Part shown: piece after piece, positions 6,800 to 15,709 of the stretch | Layout of the letters: each line of letters starts with the position of its first letter | How positions within the stretch are numbered: the first letter of the stretch is position 1 | Assembly (NCBI GenBank): GCA_014860005.1 | Contig: JACZKP010000063.1 | Coordinates: 1-22,244 of the forward strand | Direction: 5' to 3' | Length of the DNA: 22,244 nucleotides | Origin: Verrucomicrobiota bacterium | GTDB lineage: Bacteria; Verrucomicrobiota; Verrucomicrobiae; Limisphaerales; UBA11358 | Position numbers and translations under genes: made by a program | Notes under the pieces: model-generated | Told to the model about the DNA's origin: nothing | Seen by the model: only the letters and a program-made list of their open reading frames with translations | The model's database searches: none

Positions 6800-6827
6800 C
6801 CCACCCGACTACGGCGCTATGGGTGGG
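6800..6827. terminator. Hairpin between convergent genes
   Basis: CCCACCC (6800-6806) pairs with GGGTGGG (6821-6827) across a 14-nt loop. The hairpin starts one base after the DegT-type gene stop and covers the stop codon of the convergent membrane-protein gene. It could end transcription in both directions, but no T-run follows on either strand, so factor-independent termination is doubtful. Confidence 0.35.
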
Positions 6828-7609
6828 AAATGAATAGACGGATGTTTGGCGGTCAGCCACAACCAGGGAGCCAGCAGAAAGGCCAGCGGCGCAAACGTCA
6901 AAGGCAGCAGCACCGCCACCGGATACGCCCAACGAGGCGGAGAACGCGCGGGTCGGTTCTCCGGCACCCAATGCGCGGGCAGCCAAATCATCAGGCCATA
7001 AACGAAAATCCACATCCCGGCGTTGCCGAGATTCTGCGGACCAAACGTCAGGGTTTCAGCCAGCAGGCCTGTGATCCCAAAAAGCAGGAACACGGCGAAT
7101 GGTTGAAACCGCCACCACCGCAGCATTACCGCCCAGGCAACGAACATCGGCACAAACATCACCACGCTGTGATAGAGCACCACGTCGAAGTAGTTTGCCG
7201 ACGCGGTGATGTAGGCTTCTCCCACTGCGACTCCGAAAATGGGTGCGCTGTTGGTCATTGAAGTCGTGATGGCTTCCTCCACACAGGCCAACGTCGTGCA
7301 ACCCAGTACGAATTTGAGTCCCCAAGGCAGGCGCAACCTGGCGGCCCAGTCGTTCAACAGTCCCCGCCAGCGCCACATAATTCCCCCGCCGAGACCGACC
7401 CAGAGAATGATCAAACCCCAAGCCATTCCGAGCACGGCGCGTTGATGAGGTTTGGACCAGACTGCGGCGAGAACCAGCCCGGGCACGATGACCATCCATG
7501 CCAGTAGAAAAAACAAGACCCCGCGTTGCCAACGTACGATCGCGGTTAATCTGGCTTGAGCTACTGATTCTGTGGGGCGACCCATTTCCTGACTGCGCGC
7601 CAAAAGCAT
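6809..7609 (-). CDS. Multi-pass membrane protein of unknown function
   Basis: This 266-residue, very hydrophobic protein has about six to seven predicted membrane segments (roughly residues 30-50, 60-80, 97-115, 135-160, 170-190, 195-213 and 225-250). An acidic spot ACVEEAITTS in the third segment and FGPQNLGNAGMW in the sixth may be family-specific positions. I do not recognise the family. The Glu-Glu pair recalls membrane proteases of the CPBP/Abi type, but the other required motifs are missing, so I do not claim that. The start could be ATG at 7609 or the Met eight codons later; no clear ribosome binding site is seen. Its last codons share a hairpin with the convergent DegT-type gene. It follows the beta-helix pair by 85 bp on the same strand. 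Confidence 0.7.
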   Translation of the reverse strand: MLLARSQEMGRPTESVAQARLTAIVRWQRGVLFFLLAWMVIVPGLVLAAVWSKPHQRAVLGMAWGLIILWVGLGGGIMWRWRGLLNDWAARLRLPWGLKFVLGCTTLACVEEAITTSMTNSAPIFGVAVGEAYITASANYFDVVLYHSVVMFVPMFVAWAVMLRWWRFQPFAVFLLFGITGLLAETLTFGPQNLGNAGMWIFVYGLMIWLPAHWVPENRPARSPPRWAYPVAVLLPLTFAPLAFLLAPWLWLTAKHPSIHFPPIAP

Positions 7610-7694
7610 TGGCTATTCATCTTGGGATTGAATATGAACTCAAATCGCATTCCGGTTGGCAAAAGGCGTGCCGAGTCCCGCAGCAAGACCGGTT

Positions 7695-10600
7695 TCACTC
7701 CCCCGCCCCGCTTTCCAACGCTCCGGCGTCGCGGCCCTGACCTTGAGGTTTGATGCCTCGCATGTCACGCCGGGCCGGGCCGTCGAATTGCCAGGCGTAG
7801 AGTTCTTCAATGGTGGTATGCGCATCAGCGAGCGTGCCGTGGGCGACGCGCATGAATTCCAGCGCGCCGTTCAGGTGCTCACCTTCGGGCCGGCCACCAA
7901 CATACAGATCGCCCTCGTTGGCCAGCGAAACTTTGCCGATGCCGGGACCGTGACTGTCGCGTTTGCCATTCACGTAGAGGGTCAACGTGTTGGCCACACG
8001 GTCGGCTTCGGCGATGAGGTGATGCCATTGGCCGTCTGCGAGCCGGGCTTGCGAAGTCAGTTCCGCGCGGACGCCCCCTTCGCCTGCCACGCTGAATGTG
8101 GCCCGGCCATTTTGCAGCTTGAGCGTGTAGCCCGTCCCATGCTGCTTGCTGATGATCAATCCGTCGCTGCTGGCTTTGAAATAGACCTCGATCAGGAAAT
8201 TGCTGGCGTGAAGCGCGGCGGTCTTGAGGTCGTCGCCCGTGAAGGTGAATTCCTGAAGCTGCGGGTCCTGGCCGTGATTGGCGCGCGTGGCCAGTTTGAC
8301 CGTGAACGGTTGGTTCAGCGCGGCGTGGCGAATCGTGGCGTAGGTTTTTCTGGCCGGGTCGAGCCGGAGCGCGCCGGTCGTGAAGTTTTCCAGCGGACCA
8401 GCGATGTAATTGCTGCGCTCAACATTCACGGCGGTCAATGGATACGTCGGGCGCGAATGATACTCGGTGCGGTCGTTCAGGTAGTCCTTGGCGTACCAGT
8501 GCTCGTCGAGGATTTGCGTCGGGTCATTGCCGGCTGGATAAAAGTTCCATTCAGCGACCACGCCATGCAACGCCCACGGCACAAAGACCACGGCGCCTTG
8601 GTCCACCGCTACGGATTTCTGATTAAGACGGAAATCTCCCCGAGCGGGATCACGCAACGGCGCCGCGTGGTCCATCACTCCCAGATCGGTGGCCAAGCTT
8701 TGCCGTGCCTGCAAAGCGCCTCGGAAATCATCCAGAGTTTGCAGCCAGCGCCCGGACGGCTCGAAGACGCCCATCTGACCGATGTCGTAAAAGACATTGC
8801 GCCCATAAGCGTTGCTTTCGTGGGCGAACTTTTCTTTCTGCGGGCCGGCGTCAGCGGCATTGCCGTCGGCGCGGGTCTTGGCCGGATCGGCGTGGCGGAA
8901 GACGCGTTCGCTCAGGCTCTGCCAGACGTTGCCGAGATACTGATTGCGCCCGGCGTGCGGCGCCTGACGACGCGAGCCGACGGTGAAGTTGTACACCGTG
9001 TTGTTGAAAAAGATGTTCTGGTAACTGTGAATCTCCTGGAAGGCCGCGCAGTTGACCAGTGGACTGGTGGGATCGTTGGAAAGTCCCCACGCGATGTTGT
9101 TGAAAAGGTAATTCTTAAAACCGCCGTCGAGATAGTACGCATGGCCGAAGCCGGGATTGCTCTTGTTGACGGTGCGCTCGCCTTCCCGCTGCCCGCGCGG
9201 ATCGAAGCTTAGGTTGTTGAAAATGTACACCGGCCCGTGCTGCCAGCTTTCGATGCCGCCAAAGTCGTTGGCGTTCTGCATCGTTTTCCAGGCCTTGTTC
9301 TGGTGGATCAACACGCGCACCAACGGCACGTCGCCGCGCGTCTGGCCCTTGCCGGCATAAACGTTGATGGCCTGGGCCGCGGAACGTTCAACCACATTGC
9401 CGGCGATGTGGGCACGGAAAGGATTGTTCAAATCGAAGGCGCAGCCGCGTTCGTAGCGCGGAGCGCGGAAGCCGACGTTCGTGGCGTAATTGCGATAGAG
9501 TCGCACGTCGTCCAGCACACCCATCGGATGCGAGAAGCCCCAACCCGCACCGGCGTTGAGATGAGCGGCACCAACATCGGTGTTGCGGAAAATGTTGTCC
9601 TCAATGACGAGGTCGCGCATCGGCGAACCTTCGCCGATGGCCCGCAGGCGGATGCCCATGACCACGTCTTCAAAAACACAGTTGGCGATGCGGATGCCTT
9701 CGCCCCGGCCCCAGAAGCGAATGCACGCGGGTTGAGCCTCGGGCCGGATGCCCCACGGCTTGGTGCGAAAGTCCCACGCCGCGACGTCCAGTTCCCAAGG
9801 CTGCGTGGTCCAGCGAAAGTCGAGTCCGCTGATCTCAAGATGCTTGACCTCGGTACCGAGAATCAGATCGGGATGTTGTCCGGCTTCAATGCGCACTGAA
9901 TTGGGATCCGTGCCGCCAGGAAGCCGCGCATAGAGCACACCGCCCTTGCCCTGCTTGTCGAACCAGAACTCGCCGTTGGGATCGTCGAGGTATTGCGGTT
10001 TGTCTTCGAGGTAGTAACGCATCCCGCGAAAGATGATCGAGGCGTTGCCGCCGCCAGTCCAACCTCCAAACCGCACCGCACCGTCTGCAGGATCGTAGTT
10101 CTCCACCCGGGCCGGATACGGCGTCCCCATCACCCAGCCGAATTCGGAATAGATGAGCGCACCCCGCACAAAGTCCGGGTCACGCTCTTTGAGATTCTTG
10201 CTGTCGTTGGCGCTGAAGCCGTCCTTGGGTTGAAACGGATGACGCTCGTTTGACCAGGTGAACCATTGCGCCTTGTGATCTTCGGGCTGGCTTTTCCAAT
10301 TCGGTTGGCGCGAGAGCGGGATGCGCGTGGCAGCACCGTCCGACCGAATCATCCACAAAGTACGCGGCGCGAATTCGAGTCGGGCTTTCCACACCGCATC
10401 CGGCTCGGGAATCTTGGCGTGATTGCCACCGCGGCTCCAGTTGGTAAGGCGCTGCGAACCGGCGAGGATGGCGGGGCCATCGCCCCAGTTCGGATCGCGG
10501 GTCAAACGGATCGGTTGGCCGGGCCGGCCTGATTCCTTCACCGTGAGCTGGCCGCGATAAGTCACGCCGCCTTTGAACACGTAAGTGTCAACGCCCGTGG

Positions 10601-10901
10601 CAGCGGCGGACTTGCCTTTGGCGTTGGCGTCCCACGGATGGTGTTTCCAAGGCTGTTGTTTCGAGTCGCCAGCGTTGTCGTCAGCACCGTTCTCGTGATC
10701 AATAAACCGCACGCTTGCACCCACCACGAAGCGAAACTCCTTGGGCGTCCACTGAATGTCGCCCGTCTCGGTCACACGGGCATAGTCCTGCTGCCAGGCA
10801 AATGGTTTCCCGGCGGCGTACGCATTGAAGCAAGACACTAACAGCGCCGCAGAAAGCAGGGTGCTCAAGTGCGCCGCTATGAAGTTCGACGATTGTTTCA
10901 T
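7695..10901 (-). CDS. Secreted beta-helix protein with C-terminal LamG-type domain
   Basis: This large 1068-residue exported protein starts with an N-terminal signal peptide (about residues 1-30, hydrophobic core LSTLLSAALLVSCFNAYA). Next come an RFIDHENGADDNAGDSKQQP segment typical of the start of parallel beta-helices and then a long run of beta-helix rungs with many Asn ladders (VIEDNIFRNTD, NIFFNNTVYN, about 350-740). Roughly residues 860-1020 form a concanavalin A-like/LamG jelly roll (ISKQHGTGYTLKL, DGQWHHLIAEAD, LTLYVNGK). Such proteins act on or bind complex polysaccharides as lyases or glycosidases, but no catalytic motif lets me name a family. It overlaps the upstream beta-helix gene by 4 nt (ATGA), so both are made together. 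Length and domain order suit a surface or secreted glycan-active protein. Confidence 0.8.
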   Translation of the reverse strand: MKQSSNFIAAHLSTLLSAALLVSCFNAYAAGKPFAWQQDYARVTETGDIQWTPKEFRFVVGASVRFIDHENGADDNAGDSKQQPWKHHPWDANAKGKSAAATGVDTYVFKGGVTYRGQLTVKESGRPGQPIRLTRDPNWGDGPAILAGSQRLTNWSRGGNHAKIPEPDAVWKARLEFAPRTLWMIRSDGAATRIPLSRQPNWKSQPEDHKAQWFTWSNERHPFQPKDGFSANDSKNLKERDPDFVRGALIYSEFGWVMGTPYPARVENYDPADGAVRFGGWTGGGNASIIFRGMRYYLEDKPQYLDDPNGEFWFDKQGKGGVLYARLPGGTDPNSVRIEAGQHPDLILGTEVKHLEISGLDFRWTTQPWELDVAAWDFRTKPWGIRPEAQPACIRFWGRGEGIRIANCVFEDVVMGIRLRAIGEGSPMRDLVIEDNIFRNTDVGAAHLNAGAGWGFSHPMGVLDDVRLYRNYATNVGFRAPRYERGCAFDLNNPFRAHIAGNVVERSAAQAINVYAGKGQTRGDVPLVRVLIHQNKAWKTMQNANDFGGIESWQHGPVYIFNNLSFDPRGQREGERTVNKSNPGFGHAYYLDGGFKNYLFNNIAWGLSNDPTSPLVNCAAFQEIHSYQNIFFNNTVYNFTVGSRRQAPHAGRNQYLGNVWQSLSERVFRHADPAKTRADGNAADAGPQKEKFAHESNAYGRNVFYDIGQMGVFEPSGRWLQTLDDFRGALQARQSLATDLGVMDHAAPLRDPARGDFRLNQKSVAVDQGAVVFVPWALHGVVAEWNFYPAGNDPTQILDEHWYAKDYLNDRTEYHSRPTYPLTAVNVERSNYIAGPLENFTTGALRLDPARKTYATIRHAALNQPFTVKLATRANHGQDPQLQEFTFTGDDLKTAALHASNFLIEVYFKASSDGLIISKQHGTGYTLKLQNGRATFSVAGEGGVRAELTSQARLADGQWHHLIAEADRVANTLTLYVNGKRDSHGPGIGKVSLANEGDLYVGGRPEGEHLNGALEFMRVAHGTLADAHTTIEELYAWQFDGPARRDMRGIKPQGQGRDAGALESGAGE

Positions 10902-12988
10902 TGTTGCAGTTGAAGTTGCGGCCCTGGTTTCACCCGAGGTCCGACTTGGCTGAGGTCAATCGGCTGGAAGCCAAGGGCAAAGGCCGGTGACTCGAGCTTC
11001 AGCGTGAAGTCGCCTGACTCTGGCGCGACGAACTGCGGATCGGCGAATTGCGAATGAACGTCTTTGCCGCGCTTGCGCCAGTCGGCCCATGAATTACCGC
11101 CAAACTTCACTTCGTCCAGTTTCTTTGTCGGATTGAAGTACAGATTCCAGTCGCAATCGAACGTGCTGGTTACAGTCGCCGTGCCGCTCTTGTCTTTCGG
11201 ATGGAAATAGAACGTGTAAGGCACATCCTTCCAATTCTTGCTGAACAATTCTCCCTCGCGCCAATAAACAATGTTGTTCTCGAAGAACACGCTTTTGTGC
11301 GGCTCGTTCCGGCTCCGACTCACTTGTTCGAGCTTGCCGAGGGCGAAGATGTTGTTGCGCACGGTGACTTCCTTGGCGAAGTGAATGTTGAATGGCGCAA
11401 ACTTGGTGTGATGCACCACGTTGTTTTCCACGAGCAGATGCGTCGAGCCTTCGTCGTGATAAATGCCCCAGCCGCCGTAGTGGTTCGCGTCCACGTCATG
11501 GATGTGGTTGTTGCGGATGACCGTGCCCGGCGAAACGCCCAGCGTGTAGATGCCGCCCATGTCCGACAACACGCCGCCGATGTGATGAATGTGATTGAAC
11601 TCAATCCGGTTGTTCTGGCTCACGCTGCGTTGGTAGCCCCACACCCAGCCGATGGAAATGCCCGTGTAACCGCCATGATGAATGTGATTGTGCGCGACGG
11701 TGTTGCCCTCGGTGTTCATCAGCAACACGCCCACCGCCGACGGATAATCCTGACCATAATGATGCAGCCGGTTGTCCGTGATGCGATTGTTGCGCGTGCG
11801 TTCCCAGGGCGGATCGCGATCCGTGCCGCCATTGACGCGGAATCCGCCCGCCGCGACGTTCGCGATTTCGTTGCCGACAAACTCGTTGTCCGCACAACCC
11901 GCCATCACATCGAAGGCAAACGTTCCGAGGTTCGCGAGCCGGCAATGCTCAAAGGAAATGGAACGCGCACCGCGCAACTTGATGGCGGCGGGAACGCTGG
12001 CGGAACCTTGACGATCGTTGGAATTGCCCGGCGGCAATTCAAACGCGGAATAGGTAAAGGAGAGATTCCGAAAGCGCAGGTGCTCAACGTAGCGGCGTTC
12101 AGCAGGATTACCCTCGATGCTCAAATGAGCCGGTGCGAACGGTGCGACCACTTCAGCTTTTGTCAGATCCTCACCGGGCATCGGGTAGTAGAACAGTTGG
12201 CCGGTGCGGCGATTCAAATACCATTCGCCCGGCGCGTCCAAGCCCTCGAAAACATTCTCCACGATGTATCGCGCGCCGTCCTCGCTGAAATCATCCGTGA
12301 ACACCTTGCCCGCCTTGTGCGCGAAGGTGACGAGGTTGGACTTCGTATCCACGCTCTTGATGGGCAGATGCGAATCGGTCCAGAAGTGATAAACGATGAC
12401 CTCGACATCAGTGAGGTTCGTCCAGTCCGCGCGGATGTCGCCGGACTTGAACTCAAACGTCTGGCAATCCTTGTGATAATGAACCGTCTTGGGCGTGCCT
12501 TCCGGGCAGCCGGCCACGCGGAGGAAACCTTCGTTCGGCGTGCGGGCGCGAACGCGCTGCTGGTCGTTGACGAACAACTGGCGAAAACGCCATTGACCAC
12601 TGGCGACCTCGGGCAGATTGGCCACCCAGAGTTTGTCGTTGTGCTGTTTCCATCCGGTGATTTGTCGTCCGCCATCCAGCACCGCCGGCTCGGCTCCGGC
12701 TGCGGTGTAGCTGATGGGACTGGCCGCCGTGCCGGAGTCCTCCGGTCCAAACACGACCGCGTGCGATAACGGATAAGTGCCTCCGTGCAATCGCACGGTC
12801 ACCGGCTCTTTGAGCGGCCCGGATTTCTTGAGTTCGCGGATGGCATCCCGCGCGCGCTCCAATGTGGCAAAGGGTTCGGCTTGCGTGCCGGGATTGACGT
12901 CGCTGCCCGTGGGCGCGAGATGGATGTTGACGCTTGCGGCGCTGGATACGAGCGCAATGTTGGTGAACAGAACGAATGTGTATTTCAT
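10898..12988 (-). CDS. Secreted right-handed beta-helix protein, GH141-like
   Basis: This 696-residue protein has a signal peptide (about residues 1-18, ending SSAAS) and a parallel beta-helix. The opening, IHLAPTGSDVNPGT (22-35), PFATLERARDAIRELK (39-54), VRLHGGTYPLS and VLDGGRQITGWK (103-114), and the segment GEWYLNRRTGQLFYYP (254-269), follow GH141-like enzymes (alpha-fucosidase/xylanase family). Asn/His-rich rungs with repeated NHIHHIGG, NNHIHDV and ENNVVHHT fill about residues 300-600. A hydrolytic role on plant or algal polysaccharide is plausible; the exact substrate is not predictable, and some relatives are only called beta-helix proteins. AAGG lies just upstream of the ATG. It follows the lipoprotein gene by 18 bp and overlaps the next beta-helix gene by 4 nt. 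Confidence 0.82.
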   Translation of the reverse strand: MKYTFVLFTNIALVSSAASVNIHLAPTGSDVNPGTQAEPFATLERARDAIRELKKSGPLKEPVTVRLHGGTYPLSHAVVFGPEDSGTAASPISYTAAGAEPAVLDGGRQITGWKQHNDKLWVANLPEVASGQWRFRQLFVNDQQRVRARTPNEGFLRVAGCPEGTPKTVHYHKDCQTFEFKSGDIRADWTNLTDVEVIVYHFWTDSHLPIKSVDTKSNLVTFAHKAGKVFTDDFSEDGARYIVENVFEGLDAPGEWYLNRRTGQLFYYPMPGEDLTKAEVVAPFAPAHLSIEGNPAERRYVEHLRFRNLSFTYSAFELPPGNSNDRQGSASVPAAIKLRGARSISFEHCRLANLGTFAFDVMAGCADNEFVGNEIANVAAGGFRVNGGTDRDPPWERTRNNRITDNRLHHYGQDYPSAVGVLLMNTEGNTVAHNHIHHGGYTGISIGWVWGYQRSVSQNNRIEFNHIHHIGGVLSDMGGIYTLGVSPGTVIRNNHIHDVDANHYGGWGIYHDEGSTHLLVENNVVHHTKFAPFNIHFAKEVTVRNNIFALGKLEQVSRSRNEPHKSVFFENNIVYWREGELFSKNWKDVPYTFYFHPKDKSGTATVTSTFDCDWNLYFNPTKKLDEVKFGGNSWADWRKRGKDVHSQFADPQFVAPESGDFTLKLESPAFALGFQPIDLSQVGPRVKPGPQLQLQQ

Positions 12989-13006
12989 ACCTTGTTGCCC
13001 TTGTGA

Positions 13007-13438
13007 TCATAGCCCTGTGCGCATCAGCACTTCTCCGCTTGAACCCAGAATAATGAACCCATCTTCTCTCGCAGAAGAGAACCAATAAACCTTCGCGCCA
13101 TCGGCCAGAAGCTTTTCGATCTCCCGCACTTCATCTACCGCCGATTTGTAAGCATCTTCACGCACCAACTCGATTCGACGCATCCTATCCAGTACCTCTT
13201 CCTTGGTCATTTGCTCCGCGTCTCTTATGAGAGATGCCATGGCCATGGCTCCATGCCTGTGGCGCCAATACACTTCGCGTTCCAATGCCGGTAGTGGAAA
13301 TTCTGTAAGTTTATACTCGGGATTCTCGCGTAGAAACTTTCGTTCGGGAGCCACCTTGGCAGGGGTGGCGCAGCCAGTGGCCAACAGGAGACAAGCCAGT
13401 GTCGTGACCGTAATGCTGATGCGGTATGTTTTTGTCAT
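13007..13438 (-). CDS. Small lipoprotein of unknown function
   Basis: This is a 143-residue protein. Its N-terminus has Lys/Arg, a hydrophobic run and a lipobox LLATGC, so Cys23 should be lipidated and the protein anchored in a membrane. The mature part is charged and helical (residues about 60-115, DAEQMTKEEVLDRMRRIELVRED and KSAVDEVREIEKLL) and ends in a short strand pair, FIILGSSGEVLMRTGL. I do not recognise the family. AAAGGGAT at 8 nt from the ATG is a good ribosome binding site. With the two beta-helix genes following 18 bp downstream it is the first gene of the set, although its own function may be unrelated. Confidence 0.72.
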   Translation of the reverse strand: MTKTYRISITVTTLACLLLATGCATPAKVAPERKFLRENPEYKLTEFPLPALEREVYWRHRHGAMAMASLIRDAEQMTKEEVLDRMRRIELVREDAYKSAVDEVREIEKLLADGAKVYWFSSAREDGFIILGSSGEVLMRTGL

Positions 13439-13746
13439 GATGATCCCTTTCGTTCAATTGTTGTGACCGCGCTACGTACCAAACGATTCACGCTGCAATT
13501 CGCTCGCGCTAATTCAGGCACGCGTTTCCGTCATCCCATCGCCCGGGAATGTTGGCCTGGCGACCGCGCGCAAAGCGGTCGCAGAGTGGTTGGCCAGTAG
13601 TATCATGCTTCTTCATTTGCTTTGCTGCTGCCCATCCGCATCTGCGCCGCCATGCTGGCCTACTTTTTGTCACCTTTCCTGCGCTGGCGCAACTGCCTTT
13701 CCGCGCTTTCCGCCCAACCCGCCTTCCGCCACTCCTCGCCATGAAC

Positions 13747-13821
13747 CGGAGCGCCGGTCTTCAGCCCCGGCGTGTTGGTTGGCAACCGCAGATTCGCGCC
13801 GGGTCGGAGACCGGCGCTCCG
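13747..13821. repeat. 75-bp palindromic repeat with 14-bp perfect ends
   Basis: CGGAGCGCCGGTCT (13747-13760) and AGACCGGCGCTCCG (13808-13821) are perfect inverted repeats of 14 bp around a GC-rich centre. The wording (GAGCGCCGGTCT..., CCGGGTCGGAGACCGG) matches a dispersed repeat I associate with Verrucomicrobiota genomes. It resembles the element at 2377-2493 in design but not in sequence, so it is a second family. Confidence 0.62.
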
Positions 13822-13954
13822 CTGCGAATCAAGAGATTCCGCCTCCTCACGTCGTCGGCTACGGTTCAGAGGTTCAATGCGTGAACCTTGGCTCGGGGAA
13901 TTCTCACCCAGATGCTCGCGCCCGCGCCGACCGTAGCGTTTTGAGTTTACCCTC

Positions 13955-13975
13955 GACAATGTCCCGTCCATTGTC
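13955..13975 (+). promoter_or_regulatory. Inverted repeat upstream of the YeiH-type gene
   Basis: GACAATG (13955-13961) and CATTGTC (13969-13975) are perfect 7-bp half-sites with a 7-nt spacer, ending 11 bp before the ATG. The placement fits an operator for a dimeric repressor or a hairpin in the leader. Which of the two, and which regulator, cannot be said. Confidence 0.35.
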
Positions 13976-13986
13976 AGCGCCCGAAA

Positions 13987-15537
13987 ATGGAAACTGCATC
14001 GCAACCTCCCGCCCGCCCTCGGTGGTGGCAAAACGAAGACTGGCTTGCGGTACTCGTTGGCGGCGTGTTGATCGCCGTGGTGCTTACATTCTGGCGTCCC
14101 GCGCTGCCGTCGTTCAACTGGATGACTACCGCACATTTTGCGACGGAAGCCCGCGCCTTGACGGCACGCACGGCGGAATTGAACCAATTGCAGGTCGAAG
14201 CAACGCACCAAGGAGAGAGCGCGTTGGCTGAAGCGCTCTCCGCACTCAGCGGCGCGCTGGCGAGTGAGGAACACTCGACCATCCGCGCCGCCGTCAAGCA
14301 GGTTGAAACGGCAGCAGCGAGGGCGACACTGGCAGAAACCGCCAAGCCAGCGCAGAAATTCATCGCGCCACTGCTAAGCAAGCGTACGGGTACTCTGGGC
14401 GCCGTGGTCAGCGCCGGCAATCTGCAACGGGCGGCGGTGTTAGGGTTGATCTACCTGGGAATTGCGGTGGTGGCGGTGCGCTTGCTGGGCGGCCGGGTGG
14501 CGGGATTTGCTGCCGGTTTTCCGGTGTTGTTCGCGCTCGCTGGGTGCGCGCAGGCGCTGGCGGGCAATGCCAGGATCAACGATTTCGGCCTGGAGTACGT
14601 AATCTTCGCTCTTGGCCTCGGGCTGGTACTGAACCACACGGTCCGGCTGCCCGACTGGCTGCGGCAGGCGGTACGCACGGAGTTTTATATCAAGAGCGGC
14701 CTTGTCATTCTCGGCGCGGGCATCTTGTTTCAGGAAATTTTGCAGGCCGGCTTGCTCGGCCTCGCGCAATCCATCCTGGTGGTGACGGTGGTGTGGTATT
14801 TCTGCTTCTGGTTCGCGCAACGGTTGCGGGTGGACGACGAGTTTGCCGTGATGCTCGCGACGGCGGTTTCGATTTGCGGGGTGTCGGCGGCCATCGCGGC
14901 GTGCGGCGCCATTCAGGGGGATCGCAAGAAACTCTCCTACGTCACGTCGTTGGTGCTCATCGTTGCGTTGCCGATGATGATTCTCATGCCGTGGGTGGTG
15001 AAGCATTTTAACATTCCTGAAATCGTCGCCGGGGCCTGGCTGGGGGGAACACTGGACACCAGTGGCTCCGTGGTGGCGGCGGGCGCGTTGATCAGCGAAC
15101 CGGCCATGAAGACCGGCGTGATCGTGAAGTTCTCGCAAAACGTGCTGCTGGGCGTGGCGGCGTTCGGACTGTCCATCTGGTGGACAATGCGCCAGCGCGC
15201 GGCGGGCGGGCAGCGGCCCAGCGTGCGGTTGATCTGGGAACGCTTTCCCAAGTTCGTGCTCGGGTTCATCGTGGCGTCGCTGGTGTGTTCCTTCGCGCTC
15301 GACCCCGCGCTGGTGAAGGAAACCAAGGGCCTGCTCACCGGGCTAAGAAATTTCTGGTTCGCGCTCGCGTTCGTGTCCATCGGGTTGGAAACGAAATTCA
15401 CGGACCTGGTGCGGATGGAAGGGGGCCGGCCGGCGTTCGCGTTCATCGGCGCGCAGGGCTTCAACGTCATCTGGACGTTCATTCTTGCGTGGCTGCTGTT
15501 TGGCGGAGTTATGTTCGCCGTGCCGGACATAAAGTAA
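13987..15537 (+). CDS. YeiH-family putative exporter with N-terminal extension
   Basis: This 516-residue multi-pass inner-membrane protein belongs to the YeiH (putative sulfate exporter) family. The conserved part starts near residue 148 and has about ten membrane helices, with the signatures ARINDFGLEYVIFALGLG, SICGVSAAIAACGAI, GGTLDTSGSVVAAGAL and NFWFALAFVSIGLE. Residues 1-145 are extra compared with short relatives such as E. coli YeiH. They comprise one membrane helix (19-36) and then a hydrophilic, Ala/Glu-rich helical stretch (about 50-125) that could form a coiled coil outside the membrane. The transported substrate is not established for the family; sulfate and sulfonates are suggestions. 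A perfect inverted repeat lies just upstream. The start at 13987 is the only ATG that keeps the first helix whole. Confidence 0.87.
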   Translation: METASQPPARPRWWQNEDWLAVLVGGVLIAVVLTFWRPALPSFNWMTTAHFATEARALTARTAELNQLQVEATHQGESALAEALSALSGALASEEHSTIRAAVKQVETAAARATLAETAKPAQKFIAPLLSKRTGTLGAVVSAGNLQRAAVLGLIYLGIAVVAVRLLGGRVAGFAAGFPVLFALAGCAQALAGNARINDFGLEYVIFALGLGLVLNHTVRLPDWLRQAVRTEFYIKSGLVILGAGILFQEILQAGLLGLAQSILVVTVVWYFCFWFAQRLRVDDEFAVMLATAVSICGVSAAIAACGAIQGDRKKLSYVTSLVLIVALPMMILMPWVVKHFNIPEIVAGAWLGGTLDTSGSVVAAGALISEPAMKTGVIVKFSQNVLLGVAAFGLSIWWTMRQRAAGGQRPSVRLIWERFPKFVLGFIVASLVCSFALDPALVKETKGLLTGLRNFWFALAFVSIGLETKFTDLVRMEGGRPAFAFIGAQGFNVIWTFILAWLLFGGVMFAVPDIK

Positions 15538-15549
15538 GCGCCGCGGCGT

Positions 15550-15663
15550 GGTTAGCAGCCCGGCAAAATGTAGGAGACGACGTCAGGAGTCTCTCGCAGC
15601 CCTCCGCGGAATCGCAAGAATGGCAGACTACAAAGGAATGAGTTTTTTGGCGGGCTGTTAGCC
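15550..15663. repeat. 114-bp inverted-repeat element between convergent genes
   Basis: GGTTAGCAGCCCGGCAAAA (15550-15568) and TTTTGGCGGGCTGTTAGCC (15645-15663) are inverted copies with about three mismatches in 19. Inside is TAGGAGACGACGTCAGGAGTCTC, with a GAGAC/GTCTC hairpin. I remember the GTAGGAGACGACGT core as a frequent dispersed repeat in this phylum. Located between the stops of the YeiH-type gene and the serine hydrolase gene, it may also serve as a bidirectional transcript end. Confidence 0.58.
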
Positions 15664-15709
15664 TAAAAGATATCGCCGACCAGTCACAGCGGGCGTTGAA
15701 TGGCCGGCA

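Larger units (their letters stand above)
13439..13986. other. Repeat-rich spacer without a credible gene
   Basis: About 550 bp lie between the lipoprotein gene and the YeiH-type gene, which diverge. I see no coding potential I would defend: open frames exist only because GC is high. The spacer contains a hairpin at 13560-13582 (GCGACCGC/GCGGTCGC, 7-nt loop), a 75-bp palindromic repeat at 13747-13821 and an inverted repeat just before the YeiH-type gene. The stretch 13600-13740, with GCGC-rich words and no structure, may be an older repeat copy. Confidence 0.6.

Noticed and set aside
6809..7609. CPBP/Abi-type membrane protease
   Set aside because: A Glu-Glu pair is present in a helix, but the other motifs (FxxxR and the His/Asn sites) are not seen.
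7656..9212. Long plus-strand open frame (518 codons)
   Set aside because: It runs antisense to the beta-helix/LamG gene, which has a signal peptide and clear domains. The frame is a GC-driven shadow without recognisable motifs.
11201..12769. Long plus-strand open frame (522 codons)
   Set aside because: It is antisense to the GH141-like gene and is rich in Val/Ala/Arg as expected for a complement frame of that gene. No family pattern is visible.
13560..13582. GCGACCGC/GCGGTCGC hairpin as a terminator of the lipoprotein gene
   Set aside because: It lies upstream of that gene rather than after it, and no T-run follows. It is probably part of repeat debris.
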